DNA of 64,000 bases from Notospermus geniculatus (taxonomy: Eukaryota; Nemertea; Pilidiophora; Heteronemertea; Lineidae). The stretch covers positions 107,492 through 171,491 of the forward strand of contig NMRB01001498.1 in the NCBI GenBank assembly GCA_002633025.1, given 5' to 3'. Under the pieces are notes generated by a model, which saw only the letters and a program-made list of their open reading frames with translations, ran no database searches and was not told the origin of the DNA. Shown piece after piece: positions 41,111-52,913 of the stretch. A program made the position numbers and the translations under genes. Position 1 is the stretch's first letter. The number at the start of each line of letters is the position of its first letter.

Positions 41111-41159
41111 GATCAACGAATTGAGGGACAGTAGCCATAAACCTTTGGACCTAGTTTAA

Positions 41160-41546
41160 AGCGAATGGCTCGCGGGGTTTGTGGTGGCGCCATGACAGTT
41201 GGTCCTCGATATCAAGCACTATTTTGAGAAAAAGGTAAAAGAAGGATTTTAGTTTAATGGGAAATGCATTAGACAACCAAACTTCGGAAGCGTATTCTGC
41301 AAAATCCGCCGCTTCAAATCAATGGGAATAGTACAAAATGTGCATCTTGACCGACTGAATTTGAAAACGTCATTAACCCATATTAACAAATTTTTAATGG
41401 AACCTCGTACCCAGTGTTTACGTTCGCATACATTGTATTTGCACAGGTGTTGCATATGGCTGGAGCACGGCTTTGCCTGGAGGCTAGGTTCACTCTCTAT
41501 GGAAGGTACCACCAAAAATGTAAACAAACCCCGCGAGCCATTCGCT
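41160..41546. mobile_element. piggyBac-like MITE (AGCGAATGGCTCG family)
   Basis: The left AGCGAATGGCTCGCGGGGTT is the complement of the right end AACCCCGCGAGCCATTCGCT. TTAA flanks lie at 41156-41159 and 41547-41550. It is 387 bp long with no ORF. It shares a terminal AGCGAAT with the intronic MITE at 16668. The right TTAA is also the left TTAA of the next element. Confidence 0.82.
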
Positions 41547-41550
41547 TTAA

Positions 41551-41888
41551 AGGAGCTGGACGTCCAAGTTGTAAACACGATATTCACTAGTCTCGGTCAC
41601 CCAGCCGACTCTGAGGATCGAACGTTTGTGTCGCAGTACCTGCGGAACGAAACGGTTGGCTGCGCGAGACTATAGATATTCACTTCAGTACATATCACCG
41701 ATAATAGGTGGCAGCACAGCGTGGATAGAGAACCAGTGAGTGGTTGAGTGAGTTGCATTGGACCGGGCACCAGTCTAATGATCACGGGGCGGTACTGGTG
41801 CTGCCACCTTCACGAAGGAATAAAACTAGTTTGCCGACCACTGTTTGTAAACAAACTGGTTTGTTTACAACTTGGACGTCGAACTCCT
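41551..41888. mobile_element. piggyBac-like MITE (AGGAGCTGG family), copy 2
   Basis: A 338-bp element with ends AGGAGCTGGACGTCCAAGTT and AACTTGGACGTCGAACTCCT, and TTAA at 41547-41550 and 41889-41892. Its right part (AGTGAGTTGCATTGGACCGG to the end) matches copy 1, but the middle block is in opposite orientation and has an extra stretch with its own inverted CTAGTCTCG / CGAGACTATAG ends. Confidence 0.82.
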
Positions 41889-42836
41889 TTAAGTGCGATA
41901 GCCCGAGCTGTGATGGGAGTGGGCTAAAAACGATCACCTTTCCTTTGTCCATGTCTCCAGCCGTGTGTTACGTTTCATCGGTTTTGGGTTCTTTTCTGGT
42001 GAATTCGATATCCAATGTTAGGATATTAGCCGAATGACTGTTGAACACAATACACGTACTCCCCATCACCTTAAAATCTGCCATAAAACCCTATAGCACA
42101 CGCAGCGACAAGTTGAGATTATGTTATGGAGGATGAAAACTCTAGGCCACATAAAAACTCTTTAGTTTGGCATTACCTCCCGCCTCAAAATTTCGTGCCT
42201 CCTCAAATATATTTTTTAATTTTTCTTTTCAATTTCTTCCTCCTAGTTTTACATTTTACCACAAACTCTGATGATCCTCAATGGGGCATCAGACTCGTAT
42301 GTGCACTTTTTGAAATAAAAACCTTTTTTCAGTTCTTGAAGCCCGCCGCACACGTGAGGCATGTGCCTGAAGCAAACGTCATTCGTAGGGTTTCTAAGGG
42401 TTTGTTCCTGACCTAAGGGTTTGTATGGAAGCTGCAATGCTTCAAATCAAAGCACTCCTTCGGTGACCACATTTCAGTATGAAAAATACAAAAAATAAAT
42501 AAAAAAAACTCCTCCTCCCTCCTCGCTTTTTACTAGTATGACTGATACTAAACTAAAGATTTTTTTATATGGCCTAATCTCGGTGTGTGCTAGGGGTTGA
42601 GCACAGCAACACGAGTACCGAGGGGTGTGTGGTGGCATGTGTTTCAAAAAAGCCTACATGTACAGCATTTGCAGATTTTGTCGCCTGAGAAGGAAAACAA
42701 GCGACAAAAATCGGCACTTGTCACAGCGTGTGCTATAGTCTTACGTTTTTTTCAAACTCTGTTACACGAAAATCATAATTCTTCCTTTGAGCTGAGACGA
42801 CCCTTTTCTCATGCTGCCCCTTGGGCGGCATTAGAA
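41889..42836. other. Non-coding stretch, nothing recognised
   Basis: AT-rich with short ORFs and no recognised domain. Confidence 0.4.
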
Positions 42837-42968
42837 AAATGTTGCCCACCATTGAGGGTGACATGCCGAAATGTCCCCTCCGCGGGATGCAGTGTCGCCG
42901 AGGGAGACATTGCATCGCTTCGCAAGGGGGACATTTCGGCATGTCATCCTCAATGGAGGGCAACATTT
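42837..42968. mobile_element. AAAATGTTGCCC hairpin element, copy 2
   Basis: AAATGTTGCCCACCATTGAG is mirrored by CTCAATGGAGGGCAACATTT, and GACATGCCGAAATGTCCCC pairs with GGGGGACATTTCGGCATGTC. It is 132 bp long. Same termini as 37163-37263. Confidence 0.78.
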
Positions 42969-43655
42969 TGTATACCGTACTGAAAGTCAAGTTGATTGAA
43001 AACAATTTCTTTTATGACAAAATATAATCACTACTTATCAAGCGAGGTGACGCAATGCATCCACAGTGGATAGGCCTAGCCGTCCGCACTGGACTGACAT
43101 GACTGAGGTGTGCCGACTGGCTCCGGCCAAGTGTTTGGGACGCATTGAGTTAACCATTTTGCATCAAGGCTACTGCTTACTGCCAAGAAATGAGATTGTG
43201 AGTGGTATTTTTCCGTTTGAAGAGTCTGCATTTGTTCTATGGACGTTCAAACTTGCGAACCGAGAGAGTGAAAAAAGCGGCGGCCATTGCCGGTCGACAT
43301 TTCATGAAATGTCGCACCTCTGGTGACGTCAGAGTGGCCGACATGCCAAAATTTCTTATGGTCACGTGTGCGGTGTTAGCCAATCGCATTCACGGAAACT
43401 TATTTGAAGTGCGGGATATCGGAATGTCCAGTATTTGTCAGTTCCGCCCTGACATTATTCGCAGCGGCTTTGGGAATCAGACACTAAAACCGACACACGA
43501 CGATCCTGTTGGCTGTAAAATGGCACACTGGCACTGAACAGACAAACGTAGATGATGTAGGCCCTATGTAGATGGTTTCAACATATGTGTCTACATGATG
43601 TCCTAAAGATTTTTTCATTTGGAAAATAATTCATGGCCTTTTGATTCACATTGGG

Positions 43656-43749
43656 CTATTTGTACTTTGCGGAACGGAACGGAACAACCTCGTCCCGAGT
43701 GCCAAGATTCCTTTGTTCCGTTCCGTTCCGTTCCGCAAAGTAGAAATAG
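43656..43749. repeat. GGAAC-repeat foldback
   Basis: CTTTGCGGAACGGAACGGAAC at 43675 pairs with GTTCCGTTCCGTTCCGCAAAG ending at 43740; the outer CTATTT..AAATAG also pairs. The repeated (GGAAC) pentamer forms the stem. Confidence 0.75.
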
Positions 43750-43949
43750 CCTTCACATTGCTTGATAACGGAAAGACTATTGTCCTGGCCCGAACGCACA
43801 AAGTCTAATAGTGCTACTGGCACCTATCGGGTGTTAAGGGAGACTCCACTAACTGTAAACCTTTGAATTTTTATCTACAGATCAATCCATGGAGATTGTT
43901 GCCATGAGTTGTGGTGTCAAAAGTTTTAGGTGGCTGACAACCTATATTA

Positions 43950-44067
43950 GGGAGGTTTTGCAAACGCCCGGTTAGGCCCAACGACGACGTTTATCTATTG
44001 TGTGGATATACCCAAACAATAGATAAACGTCGTCGTATGGCCTAACCGGGCGCTTGCGAAACCTCCC
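43950..44067. mobile_element. TA-flanked hairpin MITE, subfamily B copy 1
   Basis: 118 bp starting GGGAGGTTTTGCAAACGCCC and ending with the complement GGGCGCTTGCGAAACCTCCC; the inner arm GACGACGTTTATCTATTG also pairs. TA on both sides. A second copy is at 58289-58395. Confidence 0.82.
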
Positions 44068-44201
44068 TAATGTGATGAATGAGCGAATACTGTGACTGCC
44101 TCGGGATATTCGTCGTACCTTCATAAATATGCGTTGAGCACATATGACATCACACGTGCTGTGCAATGGTACCCTTGGGATGCAATAAAAATACTCAATA
44201 T

Positions 44202-45717
44202 GAAATGGTCCATGGACCATGTGCTCACTCTCGTTGACATAGTGTAATTACAGAGAGAGGCACATATGAGAGAACATCTGGGTCAAGTCATTCCCAAGTT
44301 GCAGTTGTTTTGGCCACCTGGAGGCCAAGCTAAGAATCGAATCGGAGCGAAACTTGGTTAGGGTTAATGTCCAAAAGAACAGATGACAACTGCATGTTCA
44401 AGTGTAAGGCCTCGAGGCCTAGGCCTACATGTATTTTGAAGAGCTACTGTAGGCCTAACAGGGCAGGGTAGGCCTGTTGGCCTAGGCATTTGAAGTGCAT
44501 TATTGCCATCAAAATACTGGTACCACTATTGGGGGGGGGGGGCGTAGGCCTAGGCCCTAGGCCTGGATTGGGCCCATCAAAGTCTGACTGATCATGATTG
44601 TAGTAGGCCTATGAGTTGATGACCTAGCCTAGGCCTACTAACATTATTAGGGCCTAGGCCAAGAAAAGTATCAAAAACCCTAAGCCTTGGCCTAGTCCTA
44701 CCTGTCCAAACAAAGGCAACATCATCAGATCCCCCTGACACAGCAATCAGCATAGGCCTAGGCCTAATAACAGTCACACAACCAGTGAACATGCATGCAT
44801 GGTGAACACTGCTGGAACTGAATGTCATTGCTAAGGCCTACCTGTTACCATGGTCACTGTACTGACTGACCCCACCTTGGTCTCTGTGGGTCTGTGGTTC
44901 ATTGAATAGTCACTAGATGGCTCCATTTGAATTGAAATGGACAAAAAGTGCAATAACTAACTTATTATTCGACGGATCATCACCAAATTTTTATTGTAGG
45001 TACATCTAATGCAGATGCATGATATATCATACGGGTTTTCAAGTTGAACGACATTTATCAGTCACACAAGTCAAAGTTGCATTTTCCAAAATGGCTGCCT
45101 GGCAGCGGTCTGTGAAGTCCGATCACGCTGAAATTTGCTGTACACATGAAGGCTACAAAGATACATACTTGTTCAAGTTCAGAACATTCTAGCCCCAATA
45201 GTTATTGAGCTATGGTCCAATGCTCAATTTCCAAGATAGCCACCTGGTGGCCGTACTTGAAGTCCGATCGGACCGAAATCCGCCACAGACATACAGGGTA
45301 CCTAGATACATCATCACACCCAATTTGAACAATCCAGGACAAATAGCCACGAAACGTGCCACCCGACAATGAAATTTCGAACTTTGACCTCTGTGACCTT
45401 GAAAATTAGGTCAAATCAAAAACCCGGGTGATATGTCGTGTATCCTCATAAGATGTACCCACCATAAAAATTTGGTGATGATCCGATCAACGGTTAAGGC
45501 GAAACTGCACTTTAAAGGTTTTCGGTTTATCCCCCCTGGTGGCCAAGCCAGGAATCAGATCGGACCGAAATTGGGTGTCATAGGTCATTTGACCTAGGGG
45601 TATATGTGTACCAAGTTTCAGGTCAATAGCCCCAGCGGTTACAAAACGTGCCCTGCTAACGGACGACGACGGACGACGGACGCCACGTGATGGCTATAGC
45701 TCACGAGTGAGCTAAAA
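44202..45717 (-). repeat. Hairpin-ended dispersed repeat, long copy
   Basis: On the minus strand it begins TTTTAGCTCACTCGTGAGCT, then has a CGTCCGTCGTCCG microsatellite and an AACAGGGCACGTTTTGTAAC-type block, and ends GTGAGCACATGGTCCATGG then ACCATTTCA. Internal text includes GTGGCCTATCTTGG / GGCCACCAGG phrases related to the 9.0 kb copy. A stretch rich in AGGCCTA (44402-44850) lies inside it and may be a later insertion. No ORF. Confidence 0.6.
44402..44850. repeat. AGGCCTA-rich tract
   Basis: AGGCCT occurs more than 15 times, often as AGGCCTAGGCCTA, together with a G-run at 44531-44541. The same word is scattered over the whole window (for example 3243, 7311, 13894, 35770), but nowhere as densely. 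Confidence 0.75.
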
Positions 45718-46630
45718 ATGATGAGTTTGCTGATTAAAAAAAAATAACATGTTGCAAATATCAATAACTTCCAATGTATTAACGACATTTCAAAAATTCA
45801 AAATTTTACACAATACACGTCTTCCTTTTCTAGCCAAACCGCCGACCTGCACCGAAAGCACTTCGGACTTTCTGTGCGGTCGGTCCTGAAATAGGCTACA
45901 GAATAATGGGATCGATCAATAATGTTCCAAAGGATATAGAGACAATGTCTGATTAATGGGTTTTACGTAAAGTTCAAATCAGAAAGGAGAATCGATAATC
46001 ATAAGCTGCAATAATTTAGAACGACCAGTTGTTTTTTCTTTCTCTGAAAACAAAGCCGCTGCAGTATACACCAAATCGCCGCCGTAAGGTCACTTATAAC
46101 TGGCTTTGCCACAAGGGTCTAGCTTCTCAACATTATCATCAGAGTGTAAGGACTTCGATTCGAAGATATTCACAGCCTGTTGTTTGGTCAGCAATGCCAA
46201 CCGTCATCAACAGGGGAAGCTGAGCCCGGGCACTGCCAGACCTCAGTGACCTTAAAACGGAGATTTTGTGTATCTTGAATGCAGTGAATAGGCCTCGTGC
46301 TATGCAAAAATAGTGCCAATGGCACTGTGCCCGCTTGGCATTTTTGTTAGCATAGAAATGGAAGTCATCAAAAGCCATACCAGAACCCCATAGCCTACAA
46401 GCCATATCTGATATCAATTAGCAAAGAATACACCCTTAATCATAAGTATGGCACGCCGTTTGCTTTAAAAAAACGACATTATATTTTTCAAGTTGAATTG
46501 CTATTTTTCAGTTGCTTACATCAGGAGAAAAGCAGATTTTGTGATTTTGGTTTCGGCCTCCCAGTGGCAAAATCGATAATAAAATTATACCAAAATTTTG
46601 TCAGCAAGTCACTATACATGTAACCTGTAG
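45718..46630. other. Non-coding stretch, nothing recognised
   Basis: No supported gene. Confidence 0.4.
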
Positions 46631-47664
46631 GTACACCCTTAGTCAATAATAAATGCCCAGCTAATTTTCCGGCATATCTCAATCAATATTTTTCACAGCC
46701 ACGTTTTCTTTTCATGCGCATAATCTAGGGCCACTAGGACACCTTTTAACACCATAAAACTTGAAATCATTACACAACTGTGTTTTTGGCAAAAGTTTAA
46801 AATTTGGCCAAAATATCATGTTTTTTTAATACTCACTTGTTCGGGTTGAAACTGACACTGTTTTGAAGCCAGTCTGTTTCTGGACAATACAATTTTTTTA
46901 AATTCAAAATTGAGCAATTTTGTGACGATTTATGATGATTTTTCTGTGGAATAAAATCCCCGCAATTCCAGTTGACTCCAAGCCACATTTTATCAATACC
47001 CTGATCACGTGCCCTAATTCAGTAAGTCTATTGAAGGCCTATTCAAAGCGGGGCCTATTCAAACATTTATGTTGATCCCAACATAAGTTACGCAGGTGTT
47101 TATGACTGTCACAAGGCCTGCATCAATGGGAGCTGACCACGATTACCCAGTGCAACTTACACCGGTGTGTCAGTCACCAAGTTGGCCTATTGTGAGAGAC
47201 ACGATTCATGATTTCACAAGGGGCCCATTACTCCATGTCAGTCGCTCCTTTTGTGGTTGAGAGGCTAATAAATAATCACGACTAGGTAATGCTAAAACCC
47301 TGTGCCTTGAGTGCCTGGAACGAATGGCATGAACTGGGAAAACCATTTTACAAAATCGTCTGTAACTTTGCTTTAAATGGGAATTTTAGCATTCGGAAAA
47401 TTTTCATGTGTCCAGAAACACACTGGCTTCAAAACAGTGCCAGTTTCAACCCGAACAAGTGAGTATTAAAAAAACATGATATTTTGGCCAAATTTCAAAC
47501 TTTTGCCAAAAACACAGTTGTGTAATGATTTCAAGTTTTATGGTGTTAAAAGATGTCCTAGTGGCCCTAGATTATGCGCATGAAAAGAAAACGTGGCTAT
47601 GAAAAATATTCATTGGGATATGCCGGAAAATTAGCTGGGCATTTATTATTGACTAAGGGTGTAC
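46631..47664. repeat. Large foldback with 256-bp arms
   Basis: Arm 46631-46886 (GTACACCCTTAGTCAATAAT .. TTCTGGACA) is complementary to arm 47409-47664 over 256 bp on each side with only scattered mismatches. The 522-bp centre has no ORF. A diverged copy of the arm text lies at 54840-55015 and 54190-54240 in a similar inverted arrangement. Confidence 0.85.
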
Positions 47665-47715
47665 ATACGTACAGAGTTTCAATGCGATAGCTCCTATGGC
47701 AAGCCGTTTGTCCAT

Positions 47716-48398
47716 TTATTAGAAAAACCAGGTTTTTAAATAAAAAACATGGTTTTTATGCTAAAAAACATGGTTTTTTAATAAAAAAACATGTTTTTTT
47801 ATTAAAAACTTGGTTTTTCTAAGAAAAAACCATGTTTTTAGCCCTTGCACTAAATAACCATGGTTTTCGTATGAAAAACCTGGTTATTCTTGCCAAATTC
47901 AGAAAAACCATGTTATTCAAGTAAATGACTAAGTTTCTCAATGTCATGTTGAAGAAAACATGGTATTTTAACAAAAAACCTGGCTTTTTAAAAAAAACCT
48001 GGTTTTTCATCCGGTAAAAAACTAGGTTTTTATAACAAAAAACCTGGTTTTTCTCTCGTCAGTAAAAACTAGGTTTTTTAAACAAAAAACCTGGTAATTC
48101 ACTCCCTTGTAGAAAAACCTGGTTTTTTACCAAAACCGGAGCATTCAACCTTGTCCACACGCGAGACCAAGCCGTTTCTCCATTTATTAGAAAAACCAGG
48201 TTTTTTAATAAAAAACATGGTTTTTATCTAAAAAACATGGTTTTTTATTTTAAAAACTTGGTTTTTCTTGGAAAAAACCATGTTTTTCCACTCCTTTGAT
48301 GAAAAACATGGTAATTTAAGAGAAAAACTAGGTTTTTCTCTTGAAAAACATGGTTTTTTGATTGGATTGCAAAAAACATGGTTTTTATGGTAAAAAAC
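47716..48398. repeat. AAAAACC(A/T)(T/G)GTTTTT palindrome cluster
   Basis: About 25 copies of short palindromes of the form AAAAACCATGGTTTTT, AAAAACCTGGTTTTT or AAAAACATGGTTTTT follow each other with 5-20 bp spacers. The array stops at an N (48399), after which BEL pol starts, so the true length is unknown. Confidence 0.85.
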
Positions 48399-48399
48399 N

Positions 48400-50675
48400 C
48401 TTCCGCAACTCTGTTTGATCCGTTGAATTTTCTTTCGCCCTTCACAATCAGAGCTAAGATCTTGACCCAAGAATCGTGGACAGCAGGCTTGTCATGGGAC
48501 GAACCTCTGCCCGAAGCCTTGTGTCAGAAATGGGAAGCGTGGTTTTCAGAACTAGAGTTACTCAGACAAATTCGGATAGATCGCTGTTTGGTTCTGAAAT
48601 CCAGTGGAAAAGTCACTGACAAGACCATTCACACCTTTGTCGATGCATCAAAGGATGCTTACGCAACCGCCATTTACATGCGCACCGAATACGACAGCGG
48701 AGAAACTTGTACTAGATTGATTACTTCGAAATCTCGTGTTGCTCCCCTGAAAGCTCTGTCAATTCCAAGATTAGAACTTTGTGCTGCTGTACTCGGAGTC
48801 CAACTCTGTCAGACCGTTGCTCGGGTATTGAGCATCTCTGCGGACCAACTAAGTTATTGGACGGACAGCATGAACGTTCTTTTCTGGATAAACGGAGCTT
48901 CCAGGAAGTACAAACCCTTCATCGCTAGCAGAGTAGGTATGATTCACGAACTGTCAGAGCCCGCTCAGTGGCATCATGTTCCGACCGCGCAGAACCCGGC
49001 CGACCTTCCGACAAGAGGCATGAATGTAGAGGAGCTACAGAATGCCAGTATGTGGTGGAATGGACCCGCGTTCCTCACACATGACCAATCGCAGTGGCCA
49101 CAACGACCTGAAATCACACACCCAGACTTGACCACTGCGGAAATCAGGCCAACTGAACAAGTGACACTAGCAACCGTAGAGACTGAACGACTAGACCGCG
49201 GACGCCTCGAACCAAAACGTTATTCTGACTGGCAGAAACTCGTTCGCGTCACAGCATGGGTCAGACGCTTCATGCACAACTGCAGAAACCCAGACCAGAA
49301 ATTAAAAGGCAAACTGTCGGTAGATGAACTAGACAACGCTCAGTTATTTTGGTACAAAATCGCGCAAGCTGACGAGTTCACAGCAGAAATAACTGATCTG
49401 AAGAAAGACCGTCCGATAAGTCGCCAGAGTCGACTGCTCAATTTGAACCCTAGATTAGATGACAGTGGGTTGTTGCGCATCGATGGTCGTATCAAACTCG
49501 CTGCACATGTTGCGTATGACGCCAGACATCCCATCATATTGCCACGTTCACATGACATAACTCGACTCGTGATAGCAGACGCGGACAAACGTGGCAAACA
49601 CGCGCAAGGTAGCAATCGAATTCTGTATGAAACTAGAACCAAGTTTTGGATCTTGCGTGCACGAGAAGCCATCAAACAGTTCCAGCATCACTGCCCTGGT
49701 TGTAAACTCCGCAAATCAAAGGCAACGCGTCAGATCATGGCTCCTTTGCCCAAGGTTAGGCTGGGAGATCCCCTCAAAGCTTTCGCACGTGTTGGACTTG
49801 ATTTCGCGGGGCCATACTTGACCAAGCAGGGACGTGGTAAGGCCAGAGCAAAGAGGTATTTGTGTCTCTTTACATGTCTCGCGTCACGCGCTGTCCATCT
49901 TGAACTTGCTTACAGTCTCGATACCGACTCGTTTCTACACGCCCTCTCTCGTTTCTGTAATCGTCGTGGCAAACCCCTCCAAATAGTTTCTGACAATGGC
50001 TCGAATTTCGTTTCCGCAAACAGAGAATTAAAGCTGTTGATTTCCGAATTAGATCAAGAAAAGATCGCGACGCGAACCGCACACCTTGGCATACAGTGGA
50101 CCTTTAATCCACCCCTGGCGCCTCATTTCGGAGGAATCTTCGAGTCAATGGTAAAGTCTGCCAAGAAAGCCATCGGCGCCATACTTAGCAACGCGGAAAT
50201 TACGGATGAGGAGCTTCACACCGCCATTGTTGGGGCCGAAAATCTGATAAACTCGAGAACCCTGACCCAACTGAGTGAAGACCCAGCGGATCCAATGCCA
50301 CTGACCCCCAACCATTTCTTGTTTGGTCAAGTAGGAGGCCAACTCGCACCTGAAGAAATCGCAGACACCGTTAATCACCACAAGAGGTGGCGACGCGTCC
50401 AGGAATTAATCAGCCATTTTTGGCATCGTTGGCTCCGCGAGTTCCTTCCCGCATTGAACCCCAGAAGTAAGTGGCAGCAGGCATTGCCAGATATGAAAGT
50501 GGACGACATTGTCGTAGTTGTCTCTCCTGAAACACCCCGAGGTTCGTGGCCTCTAGGTCGTATTGTTGAGGTGTTCCCCGGACCTGACGGGCATGTGAGA
50601 GTAGCAAATGTGAAAGTAGGCGACAAAGTCTACAAACGTGCCGTCAGTCGCTTATTCACACTCGTAGCAACATAA
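48400..50675 (+). CDS. BEL/Pao retrotransposon Pol, C-terminal two thirds
   Basis: About 757 codons are open to a TAA at 50673. From the left: the Pao peptidase-A17-type linker (NFLSPFTIRAKILTQESW), RNase H (TFVDASKDAYATAIY near 48630, PRLELCAAVLGVQL, YWTDSMNVLFWING near 48855, NPADLPTRGM), the integrase zinc finger (HDITRLVIADADKRGKH near 49550, CPGCK near 49692), and the catalytic core with D in VGLDFAGPYL, D in IVSDNGSNF and E in GGIFESMVKS. It ends with the BEL-typical DUF5641-like domain (RWRRVQELISHFWHRWLREF, GSWPLGRIVEVFPG). Reverse transcriptase and protease are absent because the sequence is cut at the N at 48399. The frame has no stop, so the copy is young. Confidence 0.9.
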
Positions 50676-51056
50676 TTCTGACATCTGAGAATGGCGTGAA
50701 TCTGCACACATCTGACCTCGTGACTTCAGTCTATACATCACATTTTTTCTGTATTTTTCACGTGGCAAAATGTTTTCTGTGGTTCTTGTTTACTTACAGA
50801 CCCTTGTGTCAGATAGTGTACAGCGATTATGAATGACGAACAATCAATTGATAGCTTTCGTTTTAAATCGCATAGTTCGTATAACTCATCTTGTATATAT
50901 ATTTTCATATTACGTCGTATATACCGCGAATGCGTCGTGGTATAGTTTGTGTATATGGTATAATTGTAGGCTATGTTTTTAGAGTCCATACCTCAGGATT
51001 ATTCACATTGTTTTGTTGTTTCTGATGTTACCCTAGTTACATCAGGAAGGGGGGTA
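50676..51056 (+). other. BEL 3' untranslated region and polypurine tract
   Basis: Non-coding sequence between the pol stop and the LTR; it ends in AGGAAGGGGGG (51044-51054), a fitting polypurine tract for plus-strand priming. Confidence 0.7.
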
Positions 51057-51657
51057 TGTTGGGAAGAATTATTATATTTCTAGGTTTCTTTAGAGTGTAA
51101 GCTGAATTGTAAGAGCAGACTAGTATAAACATCTGGAAAGTTTCATTAAGCCGTCGCGAACAGAGATATGTTTACCACTGATTATGTAATATAGTAGTCA
51201 GCCTTTCAACCTGCAGAGGTGATAGTGTTTTTAGAAGGATTTAGGCTTAAACGTTCCGGGAATTAGCCATAGCCTGGACAGACTGACTGTGTGATGTTTA
51301 GCTCAAATTCATGTAATAGCAGACTTTCCGGAGCCTCTTTAAAGACCCTTCAAAAGAATCAGTGTTTACGCCATGTTTACTGTAGGAAATTAGTCAAATA
51401 ATCTGTTAGGTTTAGCCCAAGTAGGGATTAGTTGCTGGGTGCGATTCAGCTCTCCCTTCGTTTTGTAGCAGTTCAAATTAGATTGTTGAAGGAGACACAT
51501 CGAAAAAGTAGAAGTCAGATAGTTGAATGAGAAACATCGAAAAGTAGACATCGACATCGGAATCATGTATCGTTTTGTAATCGTGCTTCGAATCAAATAC
51601 AGTCCTCTTCGCTAGATGAACATCTTCGTTTTCAATATTATGTTGATCTTCGCAACA
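51057..51657 (+). repeat. BEL/Pao LTR
   Basis: 601 bp, starting TGTTGGGAAG directly after the polypurine tract and ending TTCGCAACA; the terminal TGTTG..CAACA is inverted as expected. Its last 93 bp (51565-51657) are identical to 52753-52845. The internal region typical of BEL elements (AAAAGTGGTCCTTCGAGCC) follows at once, so this LTR acts as the 3' LTR of the pol to its left and the 5' LTR of the gag to its right. Confidence 0.85.
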
Positions 51658-51763
51658 TAAAAGTGGTCCTTCGAGCCGGATGATTCGATTTATTCGGGAC
51701 TTATTCGATAGTTATTTCGTGAATTTCGTGAGAAAGTGATAGTGTATTCGGGCATCTTGAAAG

Positions 51764-52672
51764 ATGAGTGACAAGGATAGTGAAAACCCAAGTGTTGGTG
51801 AGAACGGAGCAACGGCGCCCACCGGTGAAAAGGATGGGACACCAGCCGCCAGGGTGTCCGATTTAAAGAGGAAAAACGGACAATAAAACTTAAGTTGACA
51901 AATACGCGAGGAGAACTAGCAAAGTCAATTACTTCGGAGGACACGAAGAGTGTCCCCCGAATTATCGAAGTCGTGGCAAATGCACAGAAAAATTGCTGGA
52001 CATTCTGACTGAACTTTCAGAGTTAGAAATAGCTAATTCTTCCAAATATGAAGATGAGATGGATGAGATCCAGGCTCTGTGCGATGCTGCGGTGACGAGC
52101 GCGACGAATTTCGCCGAAAGTAAATCGACAAAAAGTGTGGCAGGTGAAAGTGCAAATCGTGCTGGTGATAGTGGGAGTTCTACCCCATCGGCGTCAGTTG
52201 ACAGGGACATGACTACACAATTAAAGCGTGTTTCCATCCTCAAGTTTGGTGGAAACAAAAAGGACTATCGCTTATTTCGTGATGCATTCGATGAGTGTGT
52301 AGGGAAATCGTCTTCGTCAACGGCATATAAGATGCTGCAACTTCGGGCACACCTGGTGGGAGATGCCCTTAAGACTGTTGAGGGACTTCCAGCCACTGAC
52401 TTAGGATACAAGACAGCGTTAGAAAAGCTGGAGAAAAGTTCGGAGGAGAGAGACGGTACGTGTTGCAACATTTGGAAACCCTGAGGGCAATGAAACCCGT
52501 GAGCGGAGACCTCAGATCATTGGAGGAATTCTGTGACAAACTTGAACTTGCCGTTGTCAGCTTGAAAGAGAACAAAAGGAACGACGAATTTCAAGCTGAC
52601 AGTATGTTTTACTGTGTGGTGAAGTCGAAACTGCCAACCCAAGCCATAGCGGACTATAAACGCAAGAATTAG
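51764..52672 (+). pseudogene. BEL gag relic
   Basis: The first frame starts at ATG 51764 (MSDKDSENPSVGENG) and is stopped at 51884. Homologous coding continues in other frames: LLDILTELSELEIANSSKY near 52000, then the gag core LKRVSILKFGGNKKDYRLFR and SSSTAYKMLQLRAHLVGDAL (52220-52380), and HLETLRAMKPVSGDLRSLEEF (52463-52530). The F-x-G-x..F-x-x-F pattern and the long helices are typical of the Pao/BEL gag domain. At least two frameshifts and a premature end at 52672 make it non-functional. Confidence 0.8.
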
Positions 52673-52752
52673 TCATATTACCTTAGCAAGTGCAACCAGG
52701 ACACTCTTAAGATCTCTAGGACAATACTTCGTAGCCTCAGCCTACGTTTTTT

Positions 52753-52845
52753 ATGTATCGTTTTGTAATCGTGCTTCGAATCAAATACAGTCCTCTTCGC
52801 TAGATGAACATCTTCGTTTTCAATATTATGTTGATCTTCGCAACA
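52753..52845 (+). repeat. Partial BEL LTR (last 93 bp)
   Basis: Identical in all 93 bases to 51565-51657 and ending at the same CAACA. The rest of the element (pol and the first 508 bp of the LTR) is missing between the gag relic and this piece. Confidence 0.92.
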
Positions 52846-52913
52846 CCCCTCCAATACACATTTATGCAAGATATGAAGACGCTCGGTGAAATAATGAAGA
52901 ACTGTGGCAGGTT

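Noticed and set aside
44592-44828. Minus-strand ORF of 78 codons in the AGGCCTA-rich tract
   Set aside because: It is composed of repeat text and its translation follows the AGGCCTA periodicity.
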